A DNA stretch of 35,079 bases from Vulcanisaeta distributa JCM 11216 (lineage in GTDB: Archaea > Thermoproteota > Thermoprotei > Thermoproteales > Thermocladiaceae). Shown here piece by piece: positions 28,389-35,079 of this stretch. The translations under genes and the position numbers were made by a program. The notes beneath the pieces were generated by a model. It was given only the letters and a program-made list of their open reading frames with translations. It was not told the origin of the DNA and did no database searches. Location of the stretch: contig NZ_BBBI01000023.1 of the NCBI RefSeq assembly GCF_001315985.1, forward strand, positions 1 to 35,079. Reading direction: 5' to 3'. How positions within the stretch are numbered: the stretch's first letter is position 1; each line of letters opens with the position of its first letter.

Positions 28389-29065
28389 GTGTCACGTATG
28401 CGTAATAAGCGATTGATTAATTATGTCAAGGAGCTCTTTAGGAATGATGTTATGGGTGCTAGGGTAGAGTGTGGTGATCTTCCGAAGTTAGTTGTGGAGT
28501 ATCTCATCGCTAGGTACTTTGAGAGGTGGGATGCCCAGTTGACGCCGACTAGGGTGATGAAGCTTTTAGCCGCTGCCCTCTTCATTAACCCCCCCAGCAC
28601 AGGGGGGGATATTGATATTCACGAACTAGCCTATTGCTTCGGGTATAGGATCTATAAGTACCCGGTGTATAGCCAGGTGGTTATGGAGTCGCTGAATGAG
28701 TTGAGGAGGGAGGGGGGGCGCATCGCCACAAAGTCTGTGCTTGATATTGACGTGCGTGTACTCATAAGAAAGGGGGGGGAGGAATTGGAGGGGGGGGTGG
28801 TGAGGAAATCCTTAAGGACCTGCGTAGGGGGGGGCAGTACGGTGAGTGGGAGGGGGGGCTCATTGAGAGGATTGATGATGTGGTTAAGAAGTACGGCTCC
28901 TGGAGCGCCAGGGAGCTTAAGAAATACCTATATGATGTCTTTGCAATGACTCCATCGCTCATTGGGTCTGGTCACGACTTAGTCAAGTACCTTGAGATTG
29001 TGAAGAGGGCTAGGGAGGTTGGGAAGAGCATACCGGAGGATAGGCTTTACACCCTAGAGTTATGA
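28389..29065 (+). pseudogene. Panacea (DUF4065)-like protein 1, frameshift at a G8 run
   Basis: The N-terminal part has PTRVMKLLAAALFINPP, then FGYRIYKYPVYSQVVMESL and NELRREG. This compares with LKKLMKLLFLVQYD, FGPMSNEVYNIIDELEDSG in protein 2 at 30694, and fits the Panacea/SocA-like helical antitoxin domain. The frame is lost at G8 28790-28797, which must be six or nine; then it reads EEILKDLRRGQYGEWEG and ERIDDVVKKYGSWSARELKK, the usual Panacea tail. Panacea domains neutralise diverse toxins; the next gene is PIN-like. Six runs of seven or eight lie in the gene, four within 87 bp (28772-28858). Confidence 0.6.
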
Positions 29066-29071
29066 TTCATC

Positions 29072-29466
29072 ATGTCCACGGCCATAGTCCTTGATGCGAA
29101 CACGATAATTTACTTCAACAGGCATGAGTATGATTTGCTCAGAAACTTGATTGATTACATTGGGGTTCGTGTCGTATCACCGGCCTTACCAACCCTGGTG
29201 CCCATGGCTGAGGTCTTCATCCCTGAGGCCGTGGAGCTTGAATTATTGATGATAAGTGGTTGGGAGTTTGTTTGAGTGTATGGATTGCCATGCATTGTTT
29301 AGAGGTGACTTCAGGGTTAGGGCTGGAGGCCGAGGATGTGGCCGTGAAATTCCTCGGCATTGCCCAATATGTGGTGGTACTCATATAGTGAATAGGGGGC
29401 GTCGTTATTACTAGGGATGCCGTTGATGTGGTCATTAATGACTTCGTGAACTACCTCACGAACTAA
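29072..29466 (+). pseudogene. PIN-domain (VapC-like) toxin remnant
   Basis: The N-terminus IVLDANTIIYFNRHEYDLL is a PIN opening with the first catalytic Asp. The frame ends at 29275. Later pieces in other frames read AMHCLEVTSGLGLEAEDVAV and VVITRDAVDVVINDF, the latter like the final Asp motif of PIN domains. PIN toxins are Mg-dependent RNases. It starts six bases after the Panacea-like gene, so the two probably formed a toxin-antitoxin operon. At least two frame changes; no G/C run explains them. Confidence 0.6.
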
Positions 29467-29499
29467 CTAAGCACTCAGCACCAGGTTAGCCCAGTTAGG

Positions 29500-29769
29500 G
29501 TGAGACTCGGTGAGCCTAGGGTTAGTGATGCCTTTGGGAATGTGTGGAAGGTATTAACTGGGAATCAGGGGGGGCTCATGAGGTGCAATATCACGCTTGA
29601 CCTATTAATAACTAAGTCAGCATGCCTATTGACTGGTAATTATCGAAACGTTGATTTACTAACAAGCGATAGAGACAGGAATAACTGCATTAGGAATTAT
29701 ATAAAGGCCCGTAATTGCAAAATCACACTCTTCAACTACGCGGATTATAGGAGACTATACCCCCCCTAA
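29500..29769 (+). CDS. Hypothetical ORF, possible C-terminal part of another PIN-like gene
   Basis: An 89-residue frame starting MRLGEPRVSDAFGNVWKV. The segment NVDLLTSDRDRNNCIRNYI is reminiscent of the T-x-D-x-D stretch of PIN proteins, with a short tail. A G7 (29568-29574) and a terminal C7 (29760-29766) are in frame. It could be a remnant; I do not recognise it firmly. Confidence 0.3.
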   Translation: MRLGEPRVSDAFGNVWKVLTGNQGGLMRCNITLDLLITKSACLLTGNYRNVDLLTSDRDRNNCIRNYIKARNCKITLFNYADYRRLYPP

Positions 29770-29785
29770 CCTGCTCAATGAGTGC

Positions 29786-29995
29786 CTACTCGCTATTTGG
29801 CTGGGTTAGGTACGTACCGACTTTATCATTGCCGGCATCAACGTGTCTCTCGAAACACGCCATGTCTGCGGTATGGCTAAGCGGTAATCTAAAGGTTATA
29901 CTAACCTCCTCAACGGCCTCGTAAATGTTTACTATTCTCACGAACCTCTGAACACGTTCAATAATGGGTATTGCACATCGGCATTGACCCGACAT
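29786..29995 (-). CDS. Hypothetical protein, 69 residues
   Basis: MSGQCRCAIPIIERVQRFVR starts three bases after the stop of the upstream minus-strand gene, which suggests an operon. No family recognised. Confidence 0.4.
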   Translation of the reverse strand: MSGQCRCAIPIIERVQRFVRIVNIYEAVEEVSITFRLPLSHTADMACFERHVDAGNDKVGTYLTQPNSE

Positions 29996-29998
29996 AAC

Positions 29999-30325
29999 TT
30001 AGACACCAACTGCTGTGCTTGAACCTAGGCCAATATACCTCTTCGCCTCCTCGTAAAGCTTCTTATACCTTCTATTCTTCATTAATAATTCATAGGCAAG
30101 TCTTTCCTGCTCATTATCGTTCTGCCAAGATTCAACTGCCCTAACAACCTTTTCTACAATGTTCCATCTTTTCTTTTCCAGTGCGTCCTTTAATGTTATC
30201 GCAACCACTTTAACGCCTGCAATTGCGCCAATTGCGAAGCCGATGTCGGTTCTAACCATCATTTTATTCTCCATAACGAATTGTCGCTCAGCCTCTTCTC
30301 TAGTGGGCATGAGGTAAGGGACCAT
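29999..30325 (-). CDS. Hypothetical protein, 108 residues
   Basis: MVPYLMPTREEAERQFVMEN then a mildly hydrophobic IGFAIGAIAGVKVVAITL, a tryptophan-containing helix and a basic KNRRYKKLYEEAKRYIGLG tail. It is mostly helical and intact, without G/C runs. A TATA-like GTTTTAACC is present upstream on the minus strand. Together with the next small gene it forms a two-gene unit of the size usual for toxin-antitoxin pairs, but I see no diagnostic motif. Confidence 0.5.
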   Translation of the reverse strand: MVPYLMPTREEAERQFVMENKMMVRTDIGFAIGAIAGVKVVAITLKDALEKKRWNIVEKVVRAVESWQNDNEQERLAYELLMKNRRYKKLYEEAKRYIGLGSSTAVGV

Positions 30326-30656
30326 TGGGGCTTGATAAACCTAGTGTGTATGGTTAAAACACGTGGTGCAGTAGAACTTTCATGCAGTCTGCCCTATTGT
30401 CTATGTTCAATTAATTTCATTTACTACTTTCGGATTACTGCCGATATTGCTGGAAGATAAGCGTTTTGTAAGGATTAGAAGCCGTGGATTTCTTGAGGGG
30501 GTCGTATTATCATTTAAGTGCAATAATAAGGCTGATTACGTGTGTTTTGGGAGGAGTTACGGCGTCAGTGGGGCGATGGCTTCGTACTATAGGATAAGTC
30601 TTGTTGGTGCTGGTTGCCTTATCGAGTAGTGTGAAAGTTTTGCCCTGTTCCAGAGT

Positions 30657-30671
30657 GGGGGGGTTTAAAAG
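30657..30671 (+). promoter_or_regulatory. Promoter with G7 run abutting the TATA box
   Basis: G7 (30657-30663) is followed without a gap by TTTAAAAG (30664-30671), about 27 bp before ATG 30694. The run occupies the position of the BRE, where TFB binds, which is normally purine-rich. Confidence 0.6.
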
Positions 30672-30693
30672 GGTAGTGGTTATTTTATCTTAT

Positions 30694-31285
30694 ATGACTA
30701 TTAGGGAGGTTAATGATCCAAGTAATACTAGTGTAATGCCTCAGATTACTGATTATGGGCTTGAGGATGTGGTTTACTGGGTACTTAGTGGGCTGGGTGG
30801 CTCGGTTGATGGGCTTAAGAAGCTCATGAAGTTATTATTCCTGGTGCAGTATGATGTCGTGAACAGTAGGTTCCTCGGTAAGAGGGCGATTAAGTACCTC
30901 TACGGTGGCAAACCCATCACGAGGGCCGAGTTCTACCTATGGTCCTTCGGGCCCATGAGTAACGAGGTCTACAACATAATTGATGAGCTTGAGGATAGTG
31001 GCTTCATAAGTACGGAGTTTATTGATAATGTGTTCACTAGGGTTGTGATAAGGGTCTCAGGGGGGGTGGAGGGCCGGGTCACTTCCGGAGGTGGTTGCTA
31101 AGAGGGTTGATGAGGTCGTTAATAAGTACGGCAGCCTCAAGGGCTGGGAGTTGGAGAGAATGGTCAAGGAAAGGCTTGGGTTGCTGGTTGAGGGTAAGCT
31201 GGAGGATTACATGGGCTTTAGGGTTGATGATTACCTTAGGGAGGAGGGTTTCAAGCTCGTGACCAAGGACCTGGCCCATGGGTAG
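30694..31285 (+). pseudogene. Panacea (DUF4065)-like protein 2, frameshift at a G7 run
   Basis: TDYGLEDVVYWVLSGLGG, LKKLMKLLFLVQYDVV, AEFYLWSFGPMSNEVYNII and DELEDSGFI form a recognisable Panacea/SocA-type domain. The frame ends at 31101. With six G (or nine) in the run at 31060-31066 it continues GSLPEVVAKRVDEVVNKYG and SLKGWELERMVKERLG to 31285. The start was chosen by TATA distance. In known PanAT systems this domain is the antitoxin. It overlaps the next gene by eight bases, which makes that gene the likely toxin. The C-terminal motif matches that of protein 1. Confidence 0.68.
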
Positions 31286-31905
31286 ATCACTGGATTCCTA
31301 TGAACACCTCATTACTGGTGGTGGGGGGGCTTTAAGGCTTAGGAGGCACGTCAAGAAGCACTCTGGTTTGTCCCTCAGGGAGTATGAGGATTTAATCAGC
31401 GCCACGTGTAGCGCATGGCGGGGTGGCCTTGATTGGCTCAGGGCTAGATTTGGTGAGAAGGAGTACAAGGGACACCTTGGGCTCCTTGGCACAGCTTTGG
31501 TGACTTGCTACGCAAGGCAAAGGTGTTACGACTACGTCCTGGAACCCCCCCATAGAAGTCCTCAACATAGGCATTCCCCCCCTATCCATCCTAAGGCCTG
31601 ACATTGCCCTGTTAATTAGGGGGGGTGGCCTTCTCATTATTGAGGATAAGGTGCATCACGAGCCCGTGGTGAGACTAACTAGCCAGGTTGATGAGTTTAT
31701 CGATAATGGTGGCTTGAGAATATTAAGGGTGCTAAGAAGGTTTAGGGTTTACCTGGGCGTAATCCACATGGTGGAGACTAAGGGCGAGGCTGTGAATCCG
31801 CTGGACTTGCCACCGTGGGTTGGGCTATTGAGCTTAACGCCAGGGAAGGCGCAGCGTAATATTTACAATGAGCTAGATGTCGTAATTAATAAAATGATGC
31901 ATTAA
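31278..31905 (+). pseudogene. Putative PD-(D/E)xK-like nuclease, partner of Panacea-like 2, frameshift at C7
   Basis: The N-terminal half is helical (SGLSLREYEDLISATCSAWR). The frame breaks at C7 31545-31551; with six C it reads LEPPIEVLNIGIPPLSILRP, DIALLIRGGGLLIIEDKVHH and VVRLTSQVDEFIDNG. The order P-D, about a dozen residues, then E-D-K after a hydrophobic strand fits a PD-(D/E)xK nuclease core. Repaired length is about 209 residues. C7 31576 and G7 31323 and 31619 are in frame, the last inserted between the two catalytic-type segments. Gene order suggests a toxin whose antitoxin is the overlapping Panacea-like gene. Confidence 0.5.
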
Positions 31906-32148
31906 TAACAACAGTCCCGGTATTGTTAGGCCCTCAACACGTAGTCTCCATATTATGATCCGTGTTTCTGGCAATATGTTCGTAGGGTTTTGAAGTTGGT
32001 GAATCTCACTAGTGTTGGTTTCAATGGGTATTTTATAATCCTTCCAATGAGGGTTTCCTACTTGCTCGTGTGTTTTCTGTGCTTGCAGTTCCCTTATTGC
32101 GTCTTCGTTCTTTCTCATGGTTCTGGCAGGACTTTGCGTATGTATCAT
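31873..32148 (-). CDS. Hypothetical ORF, doubtful
   Basis: A minus-strand frame MIHTQSPARTMRKNEDAIRE with a hydrophilic helical head. Its 3' end overlaps the nuclease-like gene by 33 bp. The first half looks more protein-like than the second. No promoter is evident. Confidence 0.28.
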   Translation of the reverse strand: MIHTQSPARTMRKNEDAIRELQAQKTHEQVGNPHWKDYKIPIETNTSEIHQLQNPTNILPETRIIIWRLRVEGLTIPGLLLLMHHFINYDI

Positions 32149-32188
32149 CTCGTTATAGGTTTATTAAGTGTTGTGATTGGTATTTCTG

Positions 32189-32598
32189 GTGGGCTTGGTT
32201 AAGGCTGGCGTCACGTTAATTGGCGTTAAGGGGGGGTCTAGGAGTGTAATGGCACTAGTTGATACTGGCGCGGCTGTTACGGTGGTGGATAGGGCGTTGG
32301 CTGAGGAGGTTGGGGTTACGTACACGGTAGAAAGAGGTCCTTGGTCACGGCGTCTGGGCATAGGATTGAGGGTGAGGTGGCGATTATTAAGGAGCTTTTC
32401 ATTGAGGGTGAGGTACTTGATTACGAGAGGGTTTTGGTCCTCGAATTGAGTGAGGACGTTAAGGAGACACTTAGGAGTGCTGGCGTGAGTGATTCAGTGA
32501 TAATTGGCTTAACGACAATCGAGGCCGCAGGTCTAATACCTGACGTAACGACGGGCAAGCTCAGGAAAACCGAAACATTCCTATTCACAACCCATTAA
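32189..32598 (+). pseudogene. Retropepsin-like aspartyl protease domain protein, one frameshift
   Basis: A homologue of the gene at 25306: VMALVDTGAAVTVVDRALAE (D-T-G-A motif) and, in the next frame, VIIGLTTIEAAGLIPDVTTG then KLRKTE at the C-terminus. One base is missing near 32337; with it the middle reads LVTASGHRIEGEVAIIKELF. Repaired length is about 136 residues. GTG 32189 is about 28 bp from TTTATTAAG. G7 32230-32236 is in frame just before the D-T-G strand (VKGGSRS). Confidence 0.7.
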
Positions 32599-32630
32599 CC
32601 CAAAGTATACAGCCACCAACGGCGCCCAAC

Positions 32631-33184
32631 CTACTTAATACCCCCCCTCCTCAACTCGTTCAGTGAGTTCTCGAGTTCGTCACTCCACTTTATCCTTGGC
32701 TTTAGATTTTCGATTCTATTCGCCAACTCCTTTATGAGGCCCACCACGGCCACCGCGGCCTCCTCCCTATCCCTGAACTTTGACAAAGCCAGATCCGGGT
32801 CCGGCCCGTTGTACTGATAGTCATGTAAGTTTAAGGCCCTGTCTGTCCATGCGGATAATCCGTAGTGACCAACCTCCTCAAGCATTTGCGATAGCCTCAC
32901 CATCCTCGTTGTTGGAACCCTCGGAACAGCCCTATTCACGAGCCACTTCCTCTCCTCCTCGGTCTTAGCCACCTGGAGTAATTTATCGATCTCAAGCCTA
33001 AGCAAAGCCGCCAACAAAGCCCTCCAGGCCTGAAACGCCTTACCAGCCGCATTCCTAACCAAACCCCCCCTACCAAGGAACTCGATGGCGAGCTAGCCTC
33101 GACCAAGGCCTCAAGCAGTCTAGCCGCTATGTAGTCCTCGCTGGCGGGCTTAGGCAAAGGCCTTTCAAGGGATTCCACATCCAC
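32631..33184 (-). pseudogene. PaREP1-like (HEPN-type helical) protein, one -1 frameshift
   Basis: The GTG start gives MDVESLERPLPKPASEDY, like the other two copies. The frame is lost near 33094, where GAGGCTAGC lacks one A; the repaired text is LAIEFLGRGGLVRNAAGKAF. The rest (RMVRLSQMLEEVGHYGLSAW and others) is open to 32631. C7 33064-33070 yields GRGGLVRN, one codon more than at 7610, and C7 32641 lies in the C-terminal tail. Each of the three long copies is broken by a single missing base, each at a different place. Confidence 0.72.
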
Positions 33185-33542
33185 AAACTCATTCGTCTCA
33201 TCTCTCCCTTAAATACTTATTGAAGGAGGATTCGTTCGAGAGGTTGAGGACTCGGTGTATCTGTACGGCGTTGTCAGGCTTTAGGGCTTTTGATGGAGTA
33301 ATGGTTAGGGTTGCGTGGTTGTATCATGGTTGGGAGGCACTTATGGTTGAGGATGGGTGATTAGGGCATTTTATTAACGAGATTTTGATTGAGATACGCC
33401 CCCCCTTCCTCTCGTATTGTCTCATGTTTTTCTCTTTAACTTATACGAGTTTAAATTAATCAAGTGCTGTTTTGCGGTTGTTGATTATTAGTATGTCATC
33501 AGCATGGAGTAGTTAATCCTGGGTTGTATCATCGTTGCATGT
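33185..33542 (-). other. 358-bp intergenic region; TATA box at 33209-33217
   Basis: On the minus strand GTATTTAAG at 33209-33217 is about 28 bp before GTG 33184. A C7 occurs at 33399-33405. I see no gene or RNA in the rest. Confidence 0.5.
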
Positions 33543-33848
33543 TTAATTACAGTATCGTTTTATGGTTTTATCCTTTGTGGTGGGTATTACAGTGATGATC
33601 CTAATCCTCTCGCCATTATATTTAATGGATGTGTAGATTATTATGACCGTGACATTGCTGCACTTATTAATGGGCATGCATAGGATACTTTGATTATCCC
33701 GGGTTTTTACATACTCTCCATTGCATGCATGTTCTATTGCCTTTATAATCTCCCGCTCAAAATCGTCAATGCAAACCCCACTGGACCTAAGCTCATAGAT
33801 TCTTAACCGTAGTCTCTGCTCGGCATGAACCGTTAATTCACACATCAT
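33543..33848 (-). CDS. DUF4258-like protein, possible RelE-fold toxin
   Basis: A 101-residue protein whose N-terminus LTVHAEQRLRLRIYELRSSG resembles the H-A-x-x-R-x-x-x-R opening of DUF4258. It has a basic C-terminus (IPTTKDKTIKRYCN) and beta strands VTVIIIYTSIKYNGERIRII. DUF4258 proteins are often paired with a DUF2283 partner in toxin-antitoxin-like loci, and a DUF2283-like gene is the first gene of this operon. It starts one base after the stop of the middle gene. No G/C runs. The assignment is by pattern only. Confidence 0.5.
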   Translation of the reverse strand: MMCELTVHAEQRLRLRIYELRSSGVCIDDFEREIIKAIEHACNGEYVKTRDNQSILCMPINKCSNVTVIIIYTSIKYNGERIRIITVIPTTKDKTIKRYCN

Positions 33849-33849
33849 T

Positions 33850-34263
33850 TTATCGCCAGAATACTGACCAATTGAGCACTATACATGGTGAACCAAATTG
33901 ATCCCTATAGTCTGGGTAGAAGGATATGTTCGTTGGCTTAATTATGACCTCCTTCTCACTCCCATCACCCAATCTAAGCTTTAAAACGCCGTCATTAACC
34001 ACCTCCATCCTCTCGGCCTTGGCTGGTCGACTCATCACGATGGCTGGGTTACATTGGGGGGGACCTGGTCTTGGCTTATTGGTCTTTGTCGAGACCAGTA
34101 CGTTTACCCATATTGAGTAGTTATTCTCGTACTTAAGGACCTTAAGCACCACTGGCGTTGCCGTAATCGTTAACTCCTCATCATCAACCAAAGCCCTAAT
34201 GACCATGGGCTTTATCGAGACTATTTCGAAGTCTAGGTCGAGGTAATTATACATTAATGCCAC
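33850..34263 (-). CDS. Hypothetical protein, middle gene of a three-gene operon
   Basis: A 137-residue, beta-rich protein: LDLDFEIVSIKPMVIRALV, then LTITATPVVLKVLKYENN, a low-complexity KPRPGPPQCNP with a G7 (34056-34062 on the plus strand), and KLRLGDGSEKEVIIKP. It overlaps the upstream gene by ten bases and is one base from the downstream gene. No family recognised. A chaperone or third component of a toxin-antitoxin unit would fit the position, but that is only inference. Confidence 0.55.
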   Translation of the reverse strand: MALMYNYLDLDFEIVSIKPMVIRALVDDEELTITATPVVLKVLKYENNYSIWVNVLVSTKTNKPRPGPPQCNPAIVMSRPAKAERMEVVNDGVLKLRLGDGSEKEVIIKPTNISFYPDYRDQFGSPCIVLNWSVFWR

Positions 34264-34532
34264 CTACACCCCCCCATCCTAACTCTACTTATGAAGTGTG
34301 CTAGGTCCTTATCCTCGGGCTCGATACTTATGTAGACCAACCTACCCTCCTCATCAACGCCGACGGTCACCAAGGCCAGGCCCTCCTCAGACTTAACTGG
34401 CGACTTATCACTGAGGATTATCAACAAATTACCGAACTCCCTATCAATACTCACCTGGATTGGTGGTGAAGTGGGGTAATTACCCAATCCCTGGGCCACG
34501 CCACCGGGGGGGTTACCGAGACTAATAGACAT
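34254..34532 (-). CDS. DUF2283-like protein, possible antitoxin
   Basis: Residues from VSIDREFGNLLIILSD to VGVDEEGRLVYISIEPEDKD follow the DUF2283 pattern (Y/F-D, L-x-I, then V-D-x-x-G-R-L-V). ATG 34532 was chosen because GTATTTATT at 34555-34565 lies about 28 bp upstream; TTG 34541 is an alternative. G7 34506-34512 gives GNPPGG at the start, and C7 34269-34275 lies near the end (RMGGCRW). First gene of a tight operon with the DUF4258-like gene. Confidence 0.5.
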   Translation of the reverse strand: MSISLGNPPGGVAQGLGNYPTSPPIQVSIDREFGNLLIILSDKSPVKSEEGLALVTVGVDEEGRLVYISIEPEDKDLAHFISRVRMGGCRWH

Positions 34533-34554
34533 ACCAAGCAATGAAGCCAGTCAA

Positions 34555-34565
34555 GAAATAAATAC
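34555..34565 (-). promoter_or_regulatory. TATA box of the DUF2283-like operon
   Basis: Minus-strand GTATTTATTTC, about 28 bp before ATG 34532. Confidence 0.5.
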
Positions 34566-34653
34566 CTTTACCCAATCACTCATGACCTCGGCACTGGCGC
34601 CCACGACCTACCCAGGGATACACCGTTGAAAATCCTAGGCCTATGAACGCTGC

Positions 34654-35079
34654 CTAAGCCATCCCCCCCAGCGTTCTTCTAACGGCCTCCCTATGAAGCG
34701 GTGACTGCCAGGCCACGTAACGGCCAATGCCCAGCTCAGAATCCCTCTCGGGTGGTGGGGCGTCGATCCATAGGTTGTCGTCACGCCACTCCGGTATTTC
34801 CAGGGCTAGGTTTAGCTCGATTAACCTATTCATTAGTGGTATTCCCTCCCTACTCATGAGTGCGTCCGGGTCCTCCAACGCCCTGGCCAATAGCTCCCTG
34901 TCATTAGGCCCAGTGACGTTATGAATTCTCTATGCCCTTTCTACCCATTAATTCCCTCACCACGGCCTCGCTATTCCAGTTATTTTCATAGAGTCTCTCG
35001 AGCATTCTCGGGTTCCCACCCGTTACTTTCCAGATTTCCTCGAACTCAGGCTTATCTCCAGGTATTTGTTCGTAGAGTT
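34654..35079 (-). pseudogene. Archaeal P-loop ATPase, copy H, inverted, partial, frameshifted
   Basis: Reading in from the right edge: LYEQIPGDKPEFEEIWKVTG, GNPRMLERLYENNWN and AVVRELMGRKGIENS, then a stop. A second frame carries EFITSL and a third carries ELLARALEDPDALMSREG and GRYVAWQSPLHREAVRRTL. So two frame changes lie near 34900-34950. The N-terminal part is beyond the window. The left edge of the window starts in the same region of copy A in the opposite orientation. C7 34663-34669 gives the TLGGMA end. Confidence 0.8.

Noticed and set aside
30447..30629. 60-residue TTG-start ORF containing a G5
   Set aside because: No family resemblance, no promoter at a suitable distance, and atypical composition; treated as intergenic.
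413..34669. Programmed ribosomal frameshifting as a general explanation for the split genes
   Set aside because: Frame changes go in both directions, many lie outside slippery runs, and no recurring stimulatory structure is visible. Slippage of DNA or a consensus error explains more with less.
1..35079. CRISPR arrays, tRNA, rRNA, intact insertion sequences
   Set aside because: I saw no regularly spaced direct repeats, no cloverleaf or rRNA-like text, and no complete transposase frame on either strand.

Overview
The window looks like an accessory island from a hyperthermophilic crenarchaeon, most likely Thermoproteales (Vulcanisaeta/Caldivirga-like). I infer this from tandem archaeal-type P-loop ATPases, several PaREP1-family genes, Panacea-like and DUF3782-like proteins, and starts (often GTG or TTG) that sit 25-33 bp downstream of TATA boxes such as TTTAAA, as in leaderless archaeal genes. 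I see no rRNA, tRNA, CRISPR array or intact transposase.

Layout. 1-7550: a tandem array of six related ATPases, four of them coupled by ATGA overlaps. It is interrupted by an SMC/OLD-like ATPase with a small EIKGK-motif partner (a defence-like pair) and a PaREP1 remnant. 7576-9615: a PaREP1-like gene, a small unknown gene and a RelE-like toxin with a long helical partner. 9618-24849: a glycan-assembly island with about eight glycosyltransferases plus fragments, two NAD-dependent sugar epimerases, a polysaccharide deacetylase, a multi-spanning membrane protein, a P-loop kinase-like protein, an FkbM methyltransferase and the tail of a carbamoyltransferase. 24893-34532: small toxin-antitoxin-like and PaREP1 genes, namely two clan AA protease-like genes, a DUF3782-like nuclease, three PaREP1-type genes, two Panacea-like genes (one followed by a PIN-like remnant, one by a nuclease-like gene), and a DUF2283-like/unknown/DUF4258-like operon. 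34654-35079: an eighth, inverted ATPase copy. Both ends of the window therefore lie inside the same repeat family.

The dominant signal is none of these genes. By eye there are 91 G/C runs of seven or eight bases (77 of exactly seven, 14 of eight), none of six or nine, and fewer than ten of five. Most coding seven-base runs are in frame, and where a paralogue or a standard motif allows comparison they add exactly one codon (four bases become seven). All seven five-base runs inside recognisable genes sit at a +1 frameshift that a four-base run would repair. Many other genes carry single-base indels outside such runs. Either this is an archaeon with strongly unstable G/C tracts, perhaps contingency-like, or the consensus is systematically wrong in G/C homopolymers. 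Only reads or a related genome can decide. Genes marked pseudogene here mean that one open frame does not cover the family's length.
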